A program made the translations under genes and the position numbers. A stretch of DNA of 30,551 nt from an uncultured Paracoccaceae bacterium (GTDB lineage Bacteria > Pseudomonadota > Alphaproteobacteria > Rhodobacterales > Rhodobacteraceae), in the NCBI GenBank assembly GCA_937907485.1, contig CALESR010000139.1, positions 1 through 30,551 on the forward strand, read 5' to 3'. A model generated the notes under the pieces. It saw nothing but the letters and a program-made list of their open reading frames with translations. It had not been told where the DNA came from and ran no database searches. Below are positions 8,067 through 14,935 of the stretch, one piece after another. Within the stretch, counting starts at the first letter, position 1; every line of letters begins with the position of its first letter.

Positions 8067-9052
8067 GCGGCCACGGCCCTTGGGGTCAGGGCCTCGGGCA
8101 GCAGGCCCAGCACGTCGGCAGGATCAGAGAGCCGCATCAACCGGGCCCGCAGGTCAACGGCCCCACCCGCAGCCTCCAGATACCAGCCCAAGTGCTTGCG
8201 TGCGATCCTCAGGCCCAGGTCCAGCCCGTAGAACCCCAACATCGCCTCATAATGCGCGCTGACCAGTTCGACCAATGCGGCGCCGACTGGCACATTCGGC
8301 TCGATCGTGCCATAAAGCGCGGCGCCAATCTGCGCCAGCAGCCAAGGCCGCCCCTGCGCCGCGCGCCCGACCATCACACCCGCCGCACCAGACAACGCCA
8401 AGGCCTTTCGCGCCGCCAGCGGCCCGTCGATGTCGCCATTGGCAATCACCGGAAGCCGCACGGCCTGCACCACTTGGGCAATCGCTGCCCAATCAGCCTG
8501 TCCGGTGTAGAATTGCTGCCTCGTTCGGCCGTGGATGGTGATCATCCGCACGCCAGCGTTTTCCGCCGCCTTGGCGATATTCGCCGCATTCAGGCAGTCG
8601 GTGTCCCAGCCCAATCGCATCTTGAGCGTCACCGGCACCGAGACCGCGCCCACCACCGCCTCGATTAGCCGTAGCGCCAGATCGGGCTCGCGCATCAAGG
8701 CCGAGCCCGCCGCGCCGCTGACAACCTTTTTCGCTGGACAGCCCATGTTGATGTCGATCAGCGGCGCGCCTTGCCCCTCGGCGATGCGCGCGGCCTCGGC
8801 CAACGCCCCTGCGTCGCGCCCGGCCAATTGCACGGCGGTCGGAATATCAGGTGACACCTCGGCCCGTGCCCGGCTGGCTGCGCGGCGCGACGGGCGCGCG
8901 GTGACCATCTCTCCTGAGGCGATCATCTCGCTGACCACCAACCCCGCGCCAAACGAGGCCACCACCTGCCGAAACGGCAGATCGGTGATCCCGGACATCG
9001 GCGCCAGCAGGACCGGCGGATGCAAGGCAACAGGAAAGGCGGTCGAGGGCAT
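8063..9052 (-). CDS. dusB: tRNA-dihydrouridine synthase DusB (NifR3)
   Basis: A 329-residue FMN-dependent TIM-barrel enzyme that reduces uridine to dihydrouridine in the tRNA D-loop. The N-terminal motif LAPMSGITDLPFR (16-28) and the catalytic Cys105 in NMGCPAKKV are present. So are Lys144 (LKMRLGWD), His174 (TIHGRTRQQFY) and the phosphate-binding GVMVGRAAQG (225-234). The length is normal. This is the first gene of the operon that continues into ntrBC, ntrYX and trkAH. The name nifR3 comes from the R. capsulatus nitrogen-regulation locus. The upstream 216-base divergent region must carry the operon's promoter. I see no strong Shine-Dalgarno before the ATG. Confidence 0.96.
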   Translation of the reverse strand: MPSTAFPVALHPPVLLAPMSGITDLPFRQVVASFGAGLVVSEMIASGEMVTARPSRRAASRARAEVSPDIPTAVQLAGRDAGALAEAARIAEGQGAPLIDINMGCPAKKVVSGAAGSALMREPDLALRLIEAVVGAVSVPVTLKMRLGWDTDCLNAANIAKAAENAGVRMITIHGRTRQQFYTGQADWAAIAQVVQAVRLPVIANGDIDGPLAARKALALSGAAGVMVGRAAQGRPWLLAQIGAALYGTIEPNVPVGAALVELVSAHYEAMLGFYGLDLGLRIARKHLGWYLEAAGGAVDLRARLMRLSDPADVLGLLPEALTPRAVAA

Positions 9053-9149
9053 GGGCTGGTCCCGATGGGGTCACTGCGGGGCGTCTCGTTGCCTCAATAG
9101 CGCGCAAAGCCGCGCGCCGCAAAGGCAAGAGCATGGTGTATTGCCCTGC

Positions 9150-9170
9150 TTTTCATCATTTGCATGAAAA
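9150..9170. promoter_or_regulatory. Inverted repeat in the dusB-ntrBC / ispDF divergent region
   Basis: A perfect inverted repeat, TTTTCAT-N7-ATGAAAA, lies in the 216-base gap between the divergent dusB operon and ispDF. Arm length (7) and spacing (7) fit a dimeric repressor or activator site. It lies about 100 bases from both start codons. The A/T-rich arms stand out from the G+C-rich surroundings. The binding protein is unknown. The rest of the gap shows no clear -35/-10 pair; GATAAT at 9198-9203 is a weak -10 candidate for ispDF. Confidence 0.4.
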
Positions 9171-9268
9171 TTAGGCGTTGATCGCACAGGAGCGCCCGAT
9201 AATGTAGCCTCCACCCTAGCGCAGCCTGGACTTGCGCCAACGCCAGGCTTGGCCTAATCCCCTGTTGC

Positions 9269-10441
9269 ATGAGCGCAGGGTCCGACATTGCCGTCATTCT
9301 CGTCGCCGCTGGGCGCGGCAGCCGCATGGGCGGGGGCGTGCCCAAACAGTGGCGCGCGCTGGCCGGAGAGCCGGTGTTGGCCCAAACCATCGGGGCGTTT
9401 CGCGCTGCTGGATTATCGCGCATCCTGCTGGTGATCCACCCCGACGACCGCGCGCTGGCCGAACGGCTTGGCCTTCCGCTGGTCGAGGGCGGCGCCAGCC
9501 GGACGGCCTCGGTGCGATCGGCAATGGAGTCGCTGGCCGCCGATCCACCCGCTCGCGTGTTGATCCATGACGGCGCGCGGCCTCTGGTGCCGCAAGGGGT
9601 GATCGCCGGGGTGCTGGCTGCCCTCGATCACGCCCCGGCTGCTGCACCGGCGTTGGCGCTCAGCGATGCTCTGTGGCGGGGTGAGGCCGGATTCGTTAGC
9701 GCCACGCCGCTGCGCGACGGGCTTTACCGCGCGCAGACTCCGCAGGGATTTCACTTTGCGCCGCTGCTGGCGGCCTACCGCAGCCACCCGCAAGACGCCC
9801 TGGATGACGTCGCGATCGCCCGCGCCGCAGGGATGCCGGTGGCGATCACCGAGGGTAGTGAGGATAACCTGAAGCTGACCTATCCCATTGACTTCATACG
9901 CGCGGAACGGTTGCTTCAGGAACGTCAGATAATCAAAAGCCAGACATTAAAGGGCGCGCTTATGGATATCCGAACCGGCAACGGCTTTGACGTGCATGCC
10001 TTTACCGAAGGCGATCATTGCTGGCTTTGCGGGGTCCGGGTGCCGCATGGGCACGGCCTGCTGGGTCATTCCGACGCGGATGTCGGCATGCACGCGCTGA
10101 CCGACGCGATTTATGGTGCGTTGGCCGAAGGTGATATCGGCCGCCATTTCCCACCGTCGGACCCGCAGTGGAAGGGCGCCGCCAGCGACATCTTTCTGCG
10201 CCACGCCGCCGAACGAGCACGCGCGCGCGGCTTCCGCCTGACCCATTGTGACGTCACCTTGATCTGCGAGCGGCCAAAGATCGGCCCCCATGCGGACGCA
10301 ATGCAGGCGGCACTGGCAGGAATTCTGGGGGTCGAACCGGGCCGTGTTTCGGTCAAGGCCACCACCTCGGAACGGTTGGGTTTCACCGGCCGCGAGGAAG
10401 GCATCGCCGCGATCGCAACCGCAACCTTGGTAAAAGAATGA
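9269..10441 (+). CDS. ispDF: Bifunctional IspD/IspF (MEP isoprenoid pathway)
   Basis: A 390-residue fusion of two enzymes. Residues 1-225 form IspD (2-C-methyl-D-erythritol 4-phosphate cytidylyltransferase), with the nucleotide-binding motif LVAAGRGSRMG (11-21), Lys26 and DGARPLV (101-107). Residues 232-390 form IspF (2-C-methyl-D-erythritol 2,4-cyclodiphosphate synthase). Its zinc ligands are in GFDVHAF (Asp241, His243) and GHSDADV (His267), followed by DIGRHFPPSD (289-298) and TTSERLGF (365-372). Both halves look catalytically complete. The fused form is typical of many alphaproteobacteria. It supplies precursors for quinones and carotenoids. It is first in an overlapping set with pgpA and the CinA-type gene. 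The start ATG has only a weak ribosome-binding site. Confidence 0.96.
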   Translation: MSAGSDIAVILVAAGRGSRMGGGVPKQWRALAGEPVLAQTIGAFRAAGLSRILLVIHPDDRALAERLGLPLVEGGASRTASVRSAMESLAADPPARVLIHDGARPLVPQGVIAGVLAALDHAPAAAPALALSDALWRGEAGFVSATPLRDGLYRAQTPQGFHFAPLLAAYRSHPQDALDDVAIARAAGMPVAITEGSEDNLKLTYPIDFIRAERLLQERQIIKSQTLKGALMDIRTGNGFDVHAFTEGDHCWLCGVRVPHGHGLLGHSDADVGMHALTDAIYGALAEGDIGRHFPPSDPQWKGAASDIFLRHAAERARARGFRLTHCDVTLICERPKIGPHADAMQAALAGILGVEPGRVSVKATTSERLGFTGREEGIAAIATATLVKE

Positions 10442-10938
10442 CCCTCACACGCTTGATTTCCATTGGTTTTGGCTTGGGGTTGCTACGACCCGCCCCCGGC
10501 ACATGGGGCTCGGCAGGCGCGCTGGTTGCAGGGATCATCATCGACTATAACCTTGGCTTTTGGGCGCTGGTCGCGGCGACGGTCCTTGCCACCGTTGCTG
10601 GATTTTGGGCCTGCGCGGTCGAATTGCGCGACCGGCCCGGCGCTGATCCGGGCGAGATCGTCATCGACGAGATTGCCGGGCAATGGCTGACGCTGCTGTT
10701 CCCCGCAGCCGCCTTCTGGTCCATGGGCCTGACAGACTGGGCCGTAGTCGCTTATCCCGGCTGGGTCGCGGCCTTTGTCTTCTTTCGGCTTTTCGATATC
10801 TGGAAGCCATGGGTTATCGGCTGGGCCGACCGGCGCGGCGATCCGGCGGGGGTGATGCTCGATGACCTTTTTGCCGGGCTGTTCGCCGGGGTGGCGGTCA
10901 TCATCGCTGCCGGGGTCTCGCACGGGCTGTTGATGTGA
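10438..10938 (+). CDS. pgpA: Phosphatidylglycerophosphatase A
   Basis: A 166-residue inner-membrane phosphatase that converts phosphatidylglycerol phosphate to phosphatidylglycerol. Family motifs are visible in order: PAPGTWGS (18-25), the acidic VIDEIAGQW (75-83), FFRLFDIWKPW (115-125) and LDDLFAGLFAG (141-151), the last contributing metal ligands. Three to four hydrophobic segments fill the rest. The ATG overlaps the ispDF stop (ATGA) and the end overlaps the next gene, so it belongs to the ispDF operon. Both neighbours supply membrane lipids or their precursors, but I see no direct functional link beyond co-transcription. Confidence 0.94.
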   Translation: MTLTRLISIGFGLGLLRPAPGTWGSAGALVAGIIIDYNLGFWALVAATVLATVAGFWACAVELRDRPGADPGEIVIDEIAGQWLTLLFPAAAFWSMGLTDWAVVAYPGWVAAFVFFRLFDIWKPWVIGWADRRGDPAGVMLDDLFAGLFAGVAVIIAAGVSHGLLM

Positions 10939-11414
10939 GCGCAGCGGCGGTTCTGGCGGCGGCGCGGGCGCAGGGCCTGACCCTCGCCACGGCAGAAAGC
11001 TGCACGGGCGGGTTGGTGGCTGCCGCACTGACCGAGGTCCCTGGCGCGTCGGACGTCTTTGAACGCGGCTTTCTGACTTATTCCAACGCCGCCAAGCGCG
11101 AAATGCTGGGCGTCTCGGCCACGACGCTGGAGGAGCATGGGGCTGTCAGCGAAGCGGTCGCGAGCGAGATGGCGCGTGGCGCACTGGCGCACAGCCCGGT
11201 CGATCTGGCGGTCTCAGTTACGGGAATCGCAGGGCCCGGTGGGTCCGAATTCAAACCCGAGGGGCGGGTCTGCTTTGCTGTCGCGCGGCGTGGCGTCGAT
11301 TGCCGGTCAGAGACCGTGGAATTTGGCCCCATCGGTCGGGCTGAAGTGCGCGCCGCTTCGGTTGCACATGCCTTGCAGATGCTGGCCGCTGCGCTGAGGT
11401 CTTTCGCGAACTGA
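10935..11414 (+). CDS. pncC: CinA C-terminal domain protein, likely nicotinamide-nucleotide amidase
   Basis: A 159-residue stand-alone CinA-C domain. The nucleophile motif AESCTGG (20-26, Ser22) and TGIAGPGG (96-103) are intact, as in PncC, which deamidates nicotinamide mononucleotide to nicotinate mononucleotide for NAD recycling. The N-terminal MoCF-like domain of full-length CinA is absent, which is normal for PncC-type proteins. Translation starts at GTG (10935-10937), overlapping the pgpA stop in a GTGA arrangement, so it is translationally coupled. It is the last gene of the ispDF-pgpA set. Deamidase activity is inferred from the family. Confidence 0.9.
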   Translation: MSAAAVLAAARAQGLTLATAESCTGGLVAAALTEVPGASDVFERGFLTYSNAAKREMLGVSATTLEEHGAVSEAVASEMARGALAHSPVDLAVSVTGIAGPGGSEFKPEGRVCFAVARRGVDCRSETVEFGPIGRAEVRAASVAHALQMLAAALRSFAN

Positions 11415-11430
11415 CCAAATATGCGGCAAA

Positions 11431-11442
11431 CAATGCGCATTG
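11431..11442. promoter_or_regulatory. 12-base perfect palindrome upstream of amt
   Basis: CAATGCGCATTG lies about 120 bases before the amt start, directly after the motif GCGGCAAAC (11423-11431). It has no loop, so it is a poor terminator for the preceding gene and fits an operator. Ammonium transporter genes are classical NtrC targets, so NtrC is the first candidate, but I cannot confirm a consensus by eye. No convincing sigma-54 promoter (GG-N10-GC) is present in the gap. Confidence 0.4.
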
Positions 11443-11561
11443 CGATGTTTTGCGCGCCATATGACGAAACGCTCTGCATTTTGGCGACGTTGCCGTCAAA
11501 TGATGCTTTTACGGGCAGAGACTTGTCGCTTTGAAAGGCACAAATCCGCCCGGAGGAGCCG

Positions 11562-12740
11562 ATGAACGCTGCCGATACCGCCTTTCTCTTTACCGCGACG
11601 GCCCTCGTGCTGTTCATGACCTTACCCGCACTGGCGTTGTTTTATGGCGGCCTCGTACGGGCGCGCAATGTGCTCAGCGTCTTCATGCATGTCTTTGCCA
11701 TTGCTTGCCTGATGTCGGTGCTGTGGCTGGTGGCTGGCTATTCCATCGCCTTTGGCGAGGCTGGCGGCGCCTGGGGTGGGCTGTCAAAAGCGTTCTTGCT
11801 GGGAGTCACGACCGACAGCCTGTCAGGGTCGGTGCCCGAGGTGCTGTTCTTTGCTTTTCAGATGACCTTTGCCATCATCACCCCGGCGCTGATCGTCGGT
11901 GCCTATGTCGAGCGCATCGGTTTTGGCTTTGTGCTGGTCTTTTCCGGGCTGTGGATGCTGCTTGTCTACGCGCCGGTCGCGCATTGGATTTGGGGCGGCG
12001 GCTTCATGGCTGATGGCGGGATCTTCGGCGCCGTGGGCGCACGCGATTTTGCTGGAGGGATCGTCGTGCATGAAACCGCCGGTCTGGCGGCGCTGGTCAT
12101 CGCCTTTGTGCTGGGACCGCGTCGCCACCGCACCACGCCGCCACATTCGCCCGGGCTCGTGATGATGGGGGCCGCTATGTTGTGGGTCGGCTGGTTTGGT
12201 TTCAACGGCGGCTCGGCGCTTGCGGCCAACGGGCAGGCGGCGATGGCAATGACGGTGACGCATCTGTCGGCCGCAGCGGCGTCGTTGAGCTGGGCGCTGT
12301 GGGAGCGCATCAAGTTCGGCCGCGCCTCGATGGTGGGATTGGTCACTGGCACCATCGCGGGTCTCGCCTCGATCACCCCGGCCGCGGGTTATGTCGGGCC
12401 GTTGGCGGCGCTGTTGATCGGCGCGCTGGCAGGGGTTCTGTGTCAGGAGGCGGTCGGGTTGATCCGCCACAAGATGAAGATCGACGACACGCTCGACGTC
12501 TTTGCGGTGCATGGGGTTGGCGGGATATTTGGCACGGTGATGGTTGCAGTCCTGGGCTTTGGAACATGGACCGCGCAACTGGGGGCGCTGGCAATTGTCG
12601 GGGTGTTCACCGTCGCCGTAACTTGGGCGCTGGTGAAACTGGTGTCATTGGTCGCGCCGATGCGAGTCGATATCGAGAGCGAAACCAACGGCTTGGACCT
12701 GTCCATCCATGGCGAGCGTGCTTATGAGATGAACTCGTGA
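11562..12740 (+). CDS. amt: Ammonium transporter (Amt/MEP/Rh family)
   Basis: A 392-residue polytopic inner-membrane protein with about 11 hydrophobic segments. It conducts ammonium/ammonia. The pore residues can be followed against E. coli AmtB: FQMTF (99-103), Trp142/Trp144, Asp162 and the first pore His170 in DFAGGIVVH, Phe214 and Ser218 in WFGFNGGS, and the second pore His317 in DVFAVHGVGG. All are conserved. It is somewhat shorter than AmtB and I see no clear cleavable signal peptide. A strong GGAGGA (11552-11557) precedes the ATG. No glnK (PII) gene is adjacent, unlike the usual glnK-amtB pair. The upstream gap carries a palindrome that may be a nitrogen-control site. Confidence 0.94.
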   Translation: MNAADTAFLFTATALVLFMTLPALALFYGGLVRARNVLSVFMHVFAIACLMSVLWLVAGYSIAFGEAGGAWGGLSKAFLLGVTTDSLSGSVPEVLFFAFQMTFAIITPALIVGAYVERIGFGFVLVFSGLWMLLVYAPVAHWIWGGGFMADGGIFGAVGARDFAGGIVVHETAGLAALVIAFVLGPRRHRTTPPHSPGLVMMGAAMLWVGWFGFNGGSALAANGQAAMAMTVTHLSAAAASLSWALWERIKFGRASMVGLVTGTIAGLASITPAAGYVGPLAALLIGALAGVLCQEAVGLIRHKMKIDDTLDVFAVHGVGGIFGTVMVAVLGFGTWTAQLGALAIVGVFTVAVTWALVKLVSLVAPMRVDIESETNGLDLSIHGERAYEMNS

Positions 12741-12748
12741 CTTGCAGT

Positions 12749-12774
12749 GCCCGTCAGCCGTAAAGCTGGCGGGC
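12749..12774. terminator. Hairpin between convergent amt and the START-domain gene
   Basis: GCCCGTCAGC and GCTGGCGGGC pair over 10 positions (one G-T) around a 6-base loop, just after the amt stop and across the stop codon of the opposite gene. Its place between convergent genes suggests a bidirectional terminator. There is no T tract on either side, so the call is cautious. Confidence 0.5.
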
Positions 12775-13209
12775 GCGCGCCTCAAAGGCGCCGACCACCC
12801 GGCGCATCGCATCATCGAACACCAGCCCGATCACCTTTTGCAGAATGGCGTTGCGGAATTCGAAATCGACTTCGAAGCGCACGAGGCACCCATCTGCAGT
12901 GTCGTCGACCTCCCAGAACGAGTGCAGGTATTTGAACGGCCCGTCCAGATACTCGGTCTCGATCCGCCGCCGTTCGGGCATCAAGGTCACCCGCGAGCCA
13001 AATTTCTCGCGGAACACCTTGAAGCTGATGACCAGATCGGCCTCCATCACTTCGGCCCCCTGCCCCCGCTCGGGTGCGGCACGGCGCGAGCGGATGCGGG
13101 CCGCAGCAGTCCACGGCAAAAACTCTGGGTAGTGGGCCACGTCGGCGACCAGATCATAGATCTGCGTTGCACTATACGGCAGGACGCGGTTTTCGGCGTG
13201 ACGGGGCAA
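12754..13209 (-). CDS. START/polyketide-cyclase family protein, Coq10/RatA-like
   Basis: A 151-residue protein of the SRPBCC fold. The N-terminus resembles RatA/Coq10 proteins: LPYSATQIYDLVADVAHYPEF (residues 10-30) is the typical opening. Further family features are FLPW, the central beta-strands and the C-terminal helix ending in ARQLYG. Coq10 proteins bind ubiquinone and support respiratory electron transfer. E. coli RatA was described as an inhibitor of ribosome association, but that role need not apply here. The full-length start is TTG at 13207-13209, because no ATG precedes the conserved region. AGAGG upstream of it supports this. It is convergent with amt and divergent from hpt, with a 75-base gap to hpt. 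Confidence 0.85.
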   Translation of the reverse strand: MPRHAENRVLPYSATQIYDLVADVAHYPEFLPWTAAARIRSRRAAPERGQGAEVMEADLVISFKVFREKFGSRVTLMPERRRIETEYLDGPFKYLHSFWEVDDTADGCLVRFEVDFEFRNAILQKVIGLVFDDAMRRVVGAFEARARQLYG

Positions 13210-13284
13210 ACGGCACCTCTGGCAACTGTGTCCGTCTTTACCTATGGTGGAACCGCGTTTTCAACCCCCTGAGGTTTGTCCCTG

Positions 13285-13821
13285 ATGCCGCAGCCCCCTT
13301 ATGTCATCGACCAGTTGATCTCGGCGAAAAGGATCGCCGCCCGCGTCGAGGCGCTGGCCCATGAGATAACCGCCGCCTTCAAAGGCACCGACAAACTGGT
13401 GGTTGTGGGGCTGTTGCGCGGCAGTTTCGTCTTTATTGCCGATCTGGTGCGCGAGATCGACCTGCCGGTCGAGGTCGATTTCCTCGAGGCCAGTTCTTAT
13501 GGTGACTCGATGCACTCCAGCCGTGAGGTGCGCATCCTCAAGGATCTGCGTGGCGAAATTGCCGGGCGCGATGTGCTGGTGGTCGAGGATATCGTCGATA
13601 CCGGTTTCACCCTGCACCATGTCAAGCACCTGCTGATGGCGCGCGAACCCCGGAGGCTGGAGATTTGCGCGCTGCTCGACAAGCCTTCGCGGCGTGAAGT
13701 CGATATCAGGGCGACGTGGACCGGATTCGAGATCCCAGACGAATTTGTCGTTGGCTATGGCATTGATTACGCGCAAAGAAACCGCAACCTGCCCTATATT
13801 GGCAAGGTGCGGTTCACCTGA
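13285..13821 (+). CDS. hpt: Hypoxanthine phosphoribosyltransferase
   Basis: A 178-residue purine-salvage enzyme that joins hypoxanthine (and usually guanine) to PRPP. The PRPP loop VVEDIVDTGFTL (99-110) carries the Glu-Asp pair. LLRGSFVF (43-50) is the cis-peptide loop and KPSRREVDI is the family's purine-side segment. The length is normal. I place the start at ATG 13285-13287, with GAGG at 13271-13274. An in-frame TTG three codons earlier is less likely. The last 8 bases overlap the end of the convergent Sel1 gene (13814-13821). Confidence 0.94.
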   Translation: MPQPPYVIDQLISAKRIAARVEALAHEITAAFKGTDKLVVVGLLRGSFVFIADLVREIDLPVEVDFLEASSYGDSMHSSREVRILKDLRGEIAGRDVLVVEDIVDTGFTLHHVKHLLMAREPRRLEICALLDKPSRREVDIRATWTGFEIPDEFVVGYGIDYAQRNRNLPYIGKVRFT

Positions 13822-14707
13822 CCGCGTAAAGCGCCACCCAGTTGCAGAACTCCTTCCACTCACGGGCAGTTTCATCTGGCACCAGCGGCAGCGACTGGCG
13901 GCAAAGCGCCCAGCCCTGTGCCAGGGTTTCCGGCGGCGCCGCCTCGTTCGACAGCATATAAGCCAGATTTAGCCCTCCCAGTCCTTCGCCGAGGTCGAGG
14001 GCGCGGCGATACCAGTATTCGGCACCCACGCGGTCTATCGGGCCGCCCTCGCCCAGTTCCAGCATCACGCCATAGGAATTCATCGCCACCGACACCCCGC
14101 CTTCGGCGGCTTCACGTTCCAAGGTGCGGGCGCGCTCCAAGTTCATGGCGACGCCGTTCCCCTGCCGATACAGCGTTGCCAGACCGTGGCTGGCGAGGGC
14201 ATTGCCGGCGGCGCGCCCCGCCTCGTACTGCGCCAGAGCGCCGGGCAGATCGTGTGGGCCGCCAACCCCATTGAGCAACATCCAGGCCAGCGCCTCGTGG
14301 GCGGGCACCCAGCCGCTGGCCACCGATTGCTCGAAAAGCGCCCGCGCCCGCACCGGATCGGCCTCGATCCCTGCGCGGCCATCGCGCAGCATCTGCCCGA
14401 GGTTCTGCAGCGCCGGGCCATAGCCCTGCGCCGCCGCCAGTTCATACCAACGCCGCGATTCGAGCGGGTCATGACTGACGCCCAATGCATCGTCATAGGC
14501 CGCGCCCATCAGGTTTTGCGCAGCGGCATCGCCAACCTCGGCCAGGGGAAGGGCCTGCGCCAGCGCGGCGGTATAACGACCGGCGAGGTAGTCGTCACGC
14601 GCGGCCGATGCGGCGGCGGACATCGACGCGGCGGGTGGCGGCGCTTCCTGCGCCAGCAGAGCAAGCGGAAACAGCAAGGCGGCAAGGCCGAACAACCAGC
14701 GACGCAT
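13814..14707 (-). CDS. Secreted Sel1-repeat (TPR-like) protein
   Basis: A 297-residue protein with a signal peptide (MRRW, a hydrophobic stretch to about 18, then ALLAQ), so it is exported to the periplasm or outside. Several Sel1-like helical repeats run from about 40 to 260. Examples are AAAQNLMGAAYDDALGVSHD (61-80), YGPALQNLGQMLRDG and VAMNSYGVMLELGEGGP. Such repeats usually mediate protein-protein contacts; the partner is unknown. The start is ATG at 14705-14707 with GGAGG 8 bases upstream (14716-14720 on the opposite strand). A TTG five codons earlier lies before that site and is not needed. The 3' end overlaps hpt by 8 bases. The 5' side faces a divergent region rich in dyads. Confidence 0.85.
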   Translation of the reverse strand: MRRWLFGLAALLFPLALLAQEAPPPAASMSAAASAARDDYLAGRYTAALAQALPLAEVGDAAAQNLMGAAYDDALGVSHDPLESRRWYELAAAQGYGPALQNLGQMLRDGRAGIEADPVRARALFEQSVASGWVPAHEALAWMLLNGVGGPHDLPGALAQYEAGRAAGNALASHGLATLYRQGNGVAMNLERARTLEREAAEGGVSVAMNSYGVMLELGEGGPIDRVGAEYWYRRALDLGEGLGGLNLAYMLSNEAAPPETLAQGWALCRQSLPLVPDETAREWKEFCNWVALYAVR

Positions 14708-14751
14708 GAAAAATTCCTCCAACTATGAGCCCAGAGTGCCACGATCCGCCG

Positions 14752-14799
14752 ATTCGCGACAGCCCACCGGTTGACGCCCTTGGGTCTTGTGTCGCGAAT
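14752..14799. repeat. 10-base perfect inverted repeat in a divergent promoter region
   Basis: ATTCGCGACA (14752-14761) is repeated in inverted form as TGTCGCGAAT (14790-14799), with 28 bases between. It lies in the 228-base gap between the Sel1-repeat gene and the hydrolase-like gene, 45 bases from the Sel1 start. It could be paired operator half-sites or a hairpin in a leader RNA. The long loop argues against a simple terminator. Confidence 0.45.
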
Positions 14800-14830
14800 T
14801 TCGAAACAATCCCCTGCCGTCGTTTCGAAA
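14799..14830. repeat. Two TTTCGAAA palindromes 24 bases apart
   Basis: The 8-base palindrome TTTCGAAA occurs at 14799-14806 and 14823-14830. Flanks extend it to AATTTCGAAAC and GTTTCGAAAAT, which are near-perfect inverted copies of each other. The pair directly follows the 10-base inverted repeat ending at 14799. Together they suggest a regulated divergent promoter, but no regulator can be named. Confidence 0.4.
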
Positions 14831-14935
14831 ATCACTGGCCCAATCACCGGCTTGCCACGTCCGCGACGGTTTCGCGCCATGCTTTCCTGATGTAGGCTTT
14901 GTTAATACTTGCCCCGCCCGAGGACCGATCATCCC

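Noticed and set aside
9198..9203. GATAAT as a -10 element for ispDF
   Set aside because: No -35 box at a proper distance; TTGATC upstream leaves a spacer of only 14 bases. Too weak to list as a promoter.
11490..11505. A possible sigma-54 promoter upstream of amt (TGGC...TTGC)
   Set aside because: The distance between GG and GC is 7 bases, not the 10 needed for -24/-12 promoters, and this NtrC lacks the sigma-54 contact loop.
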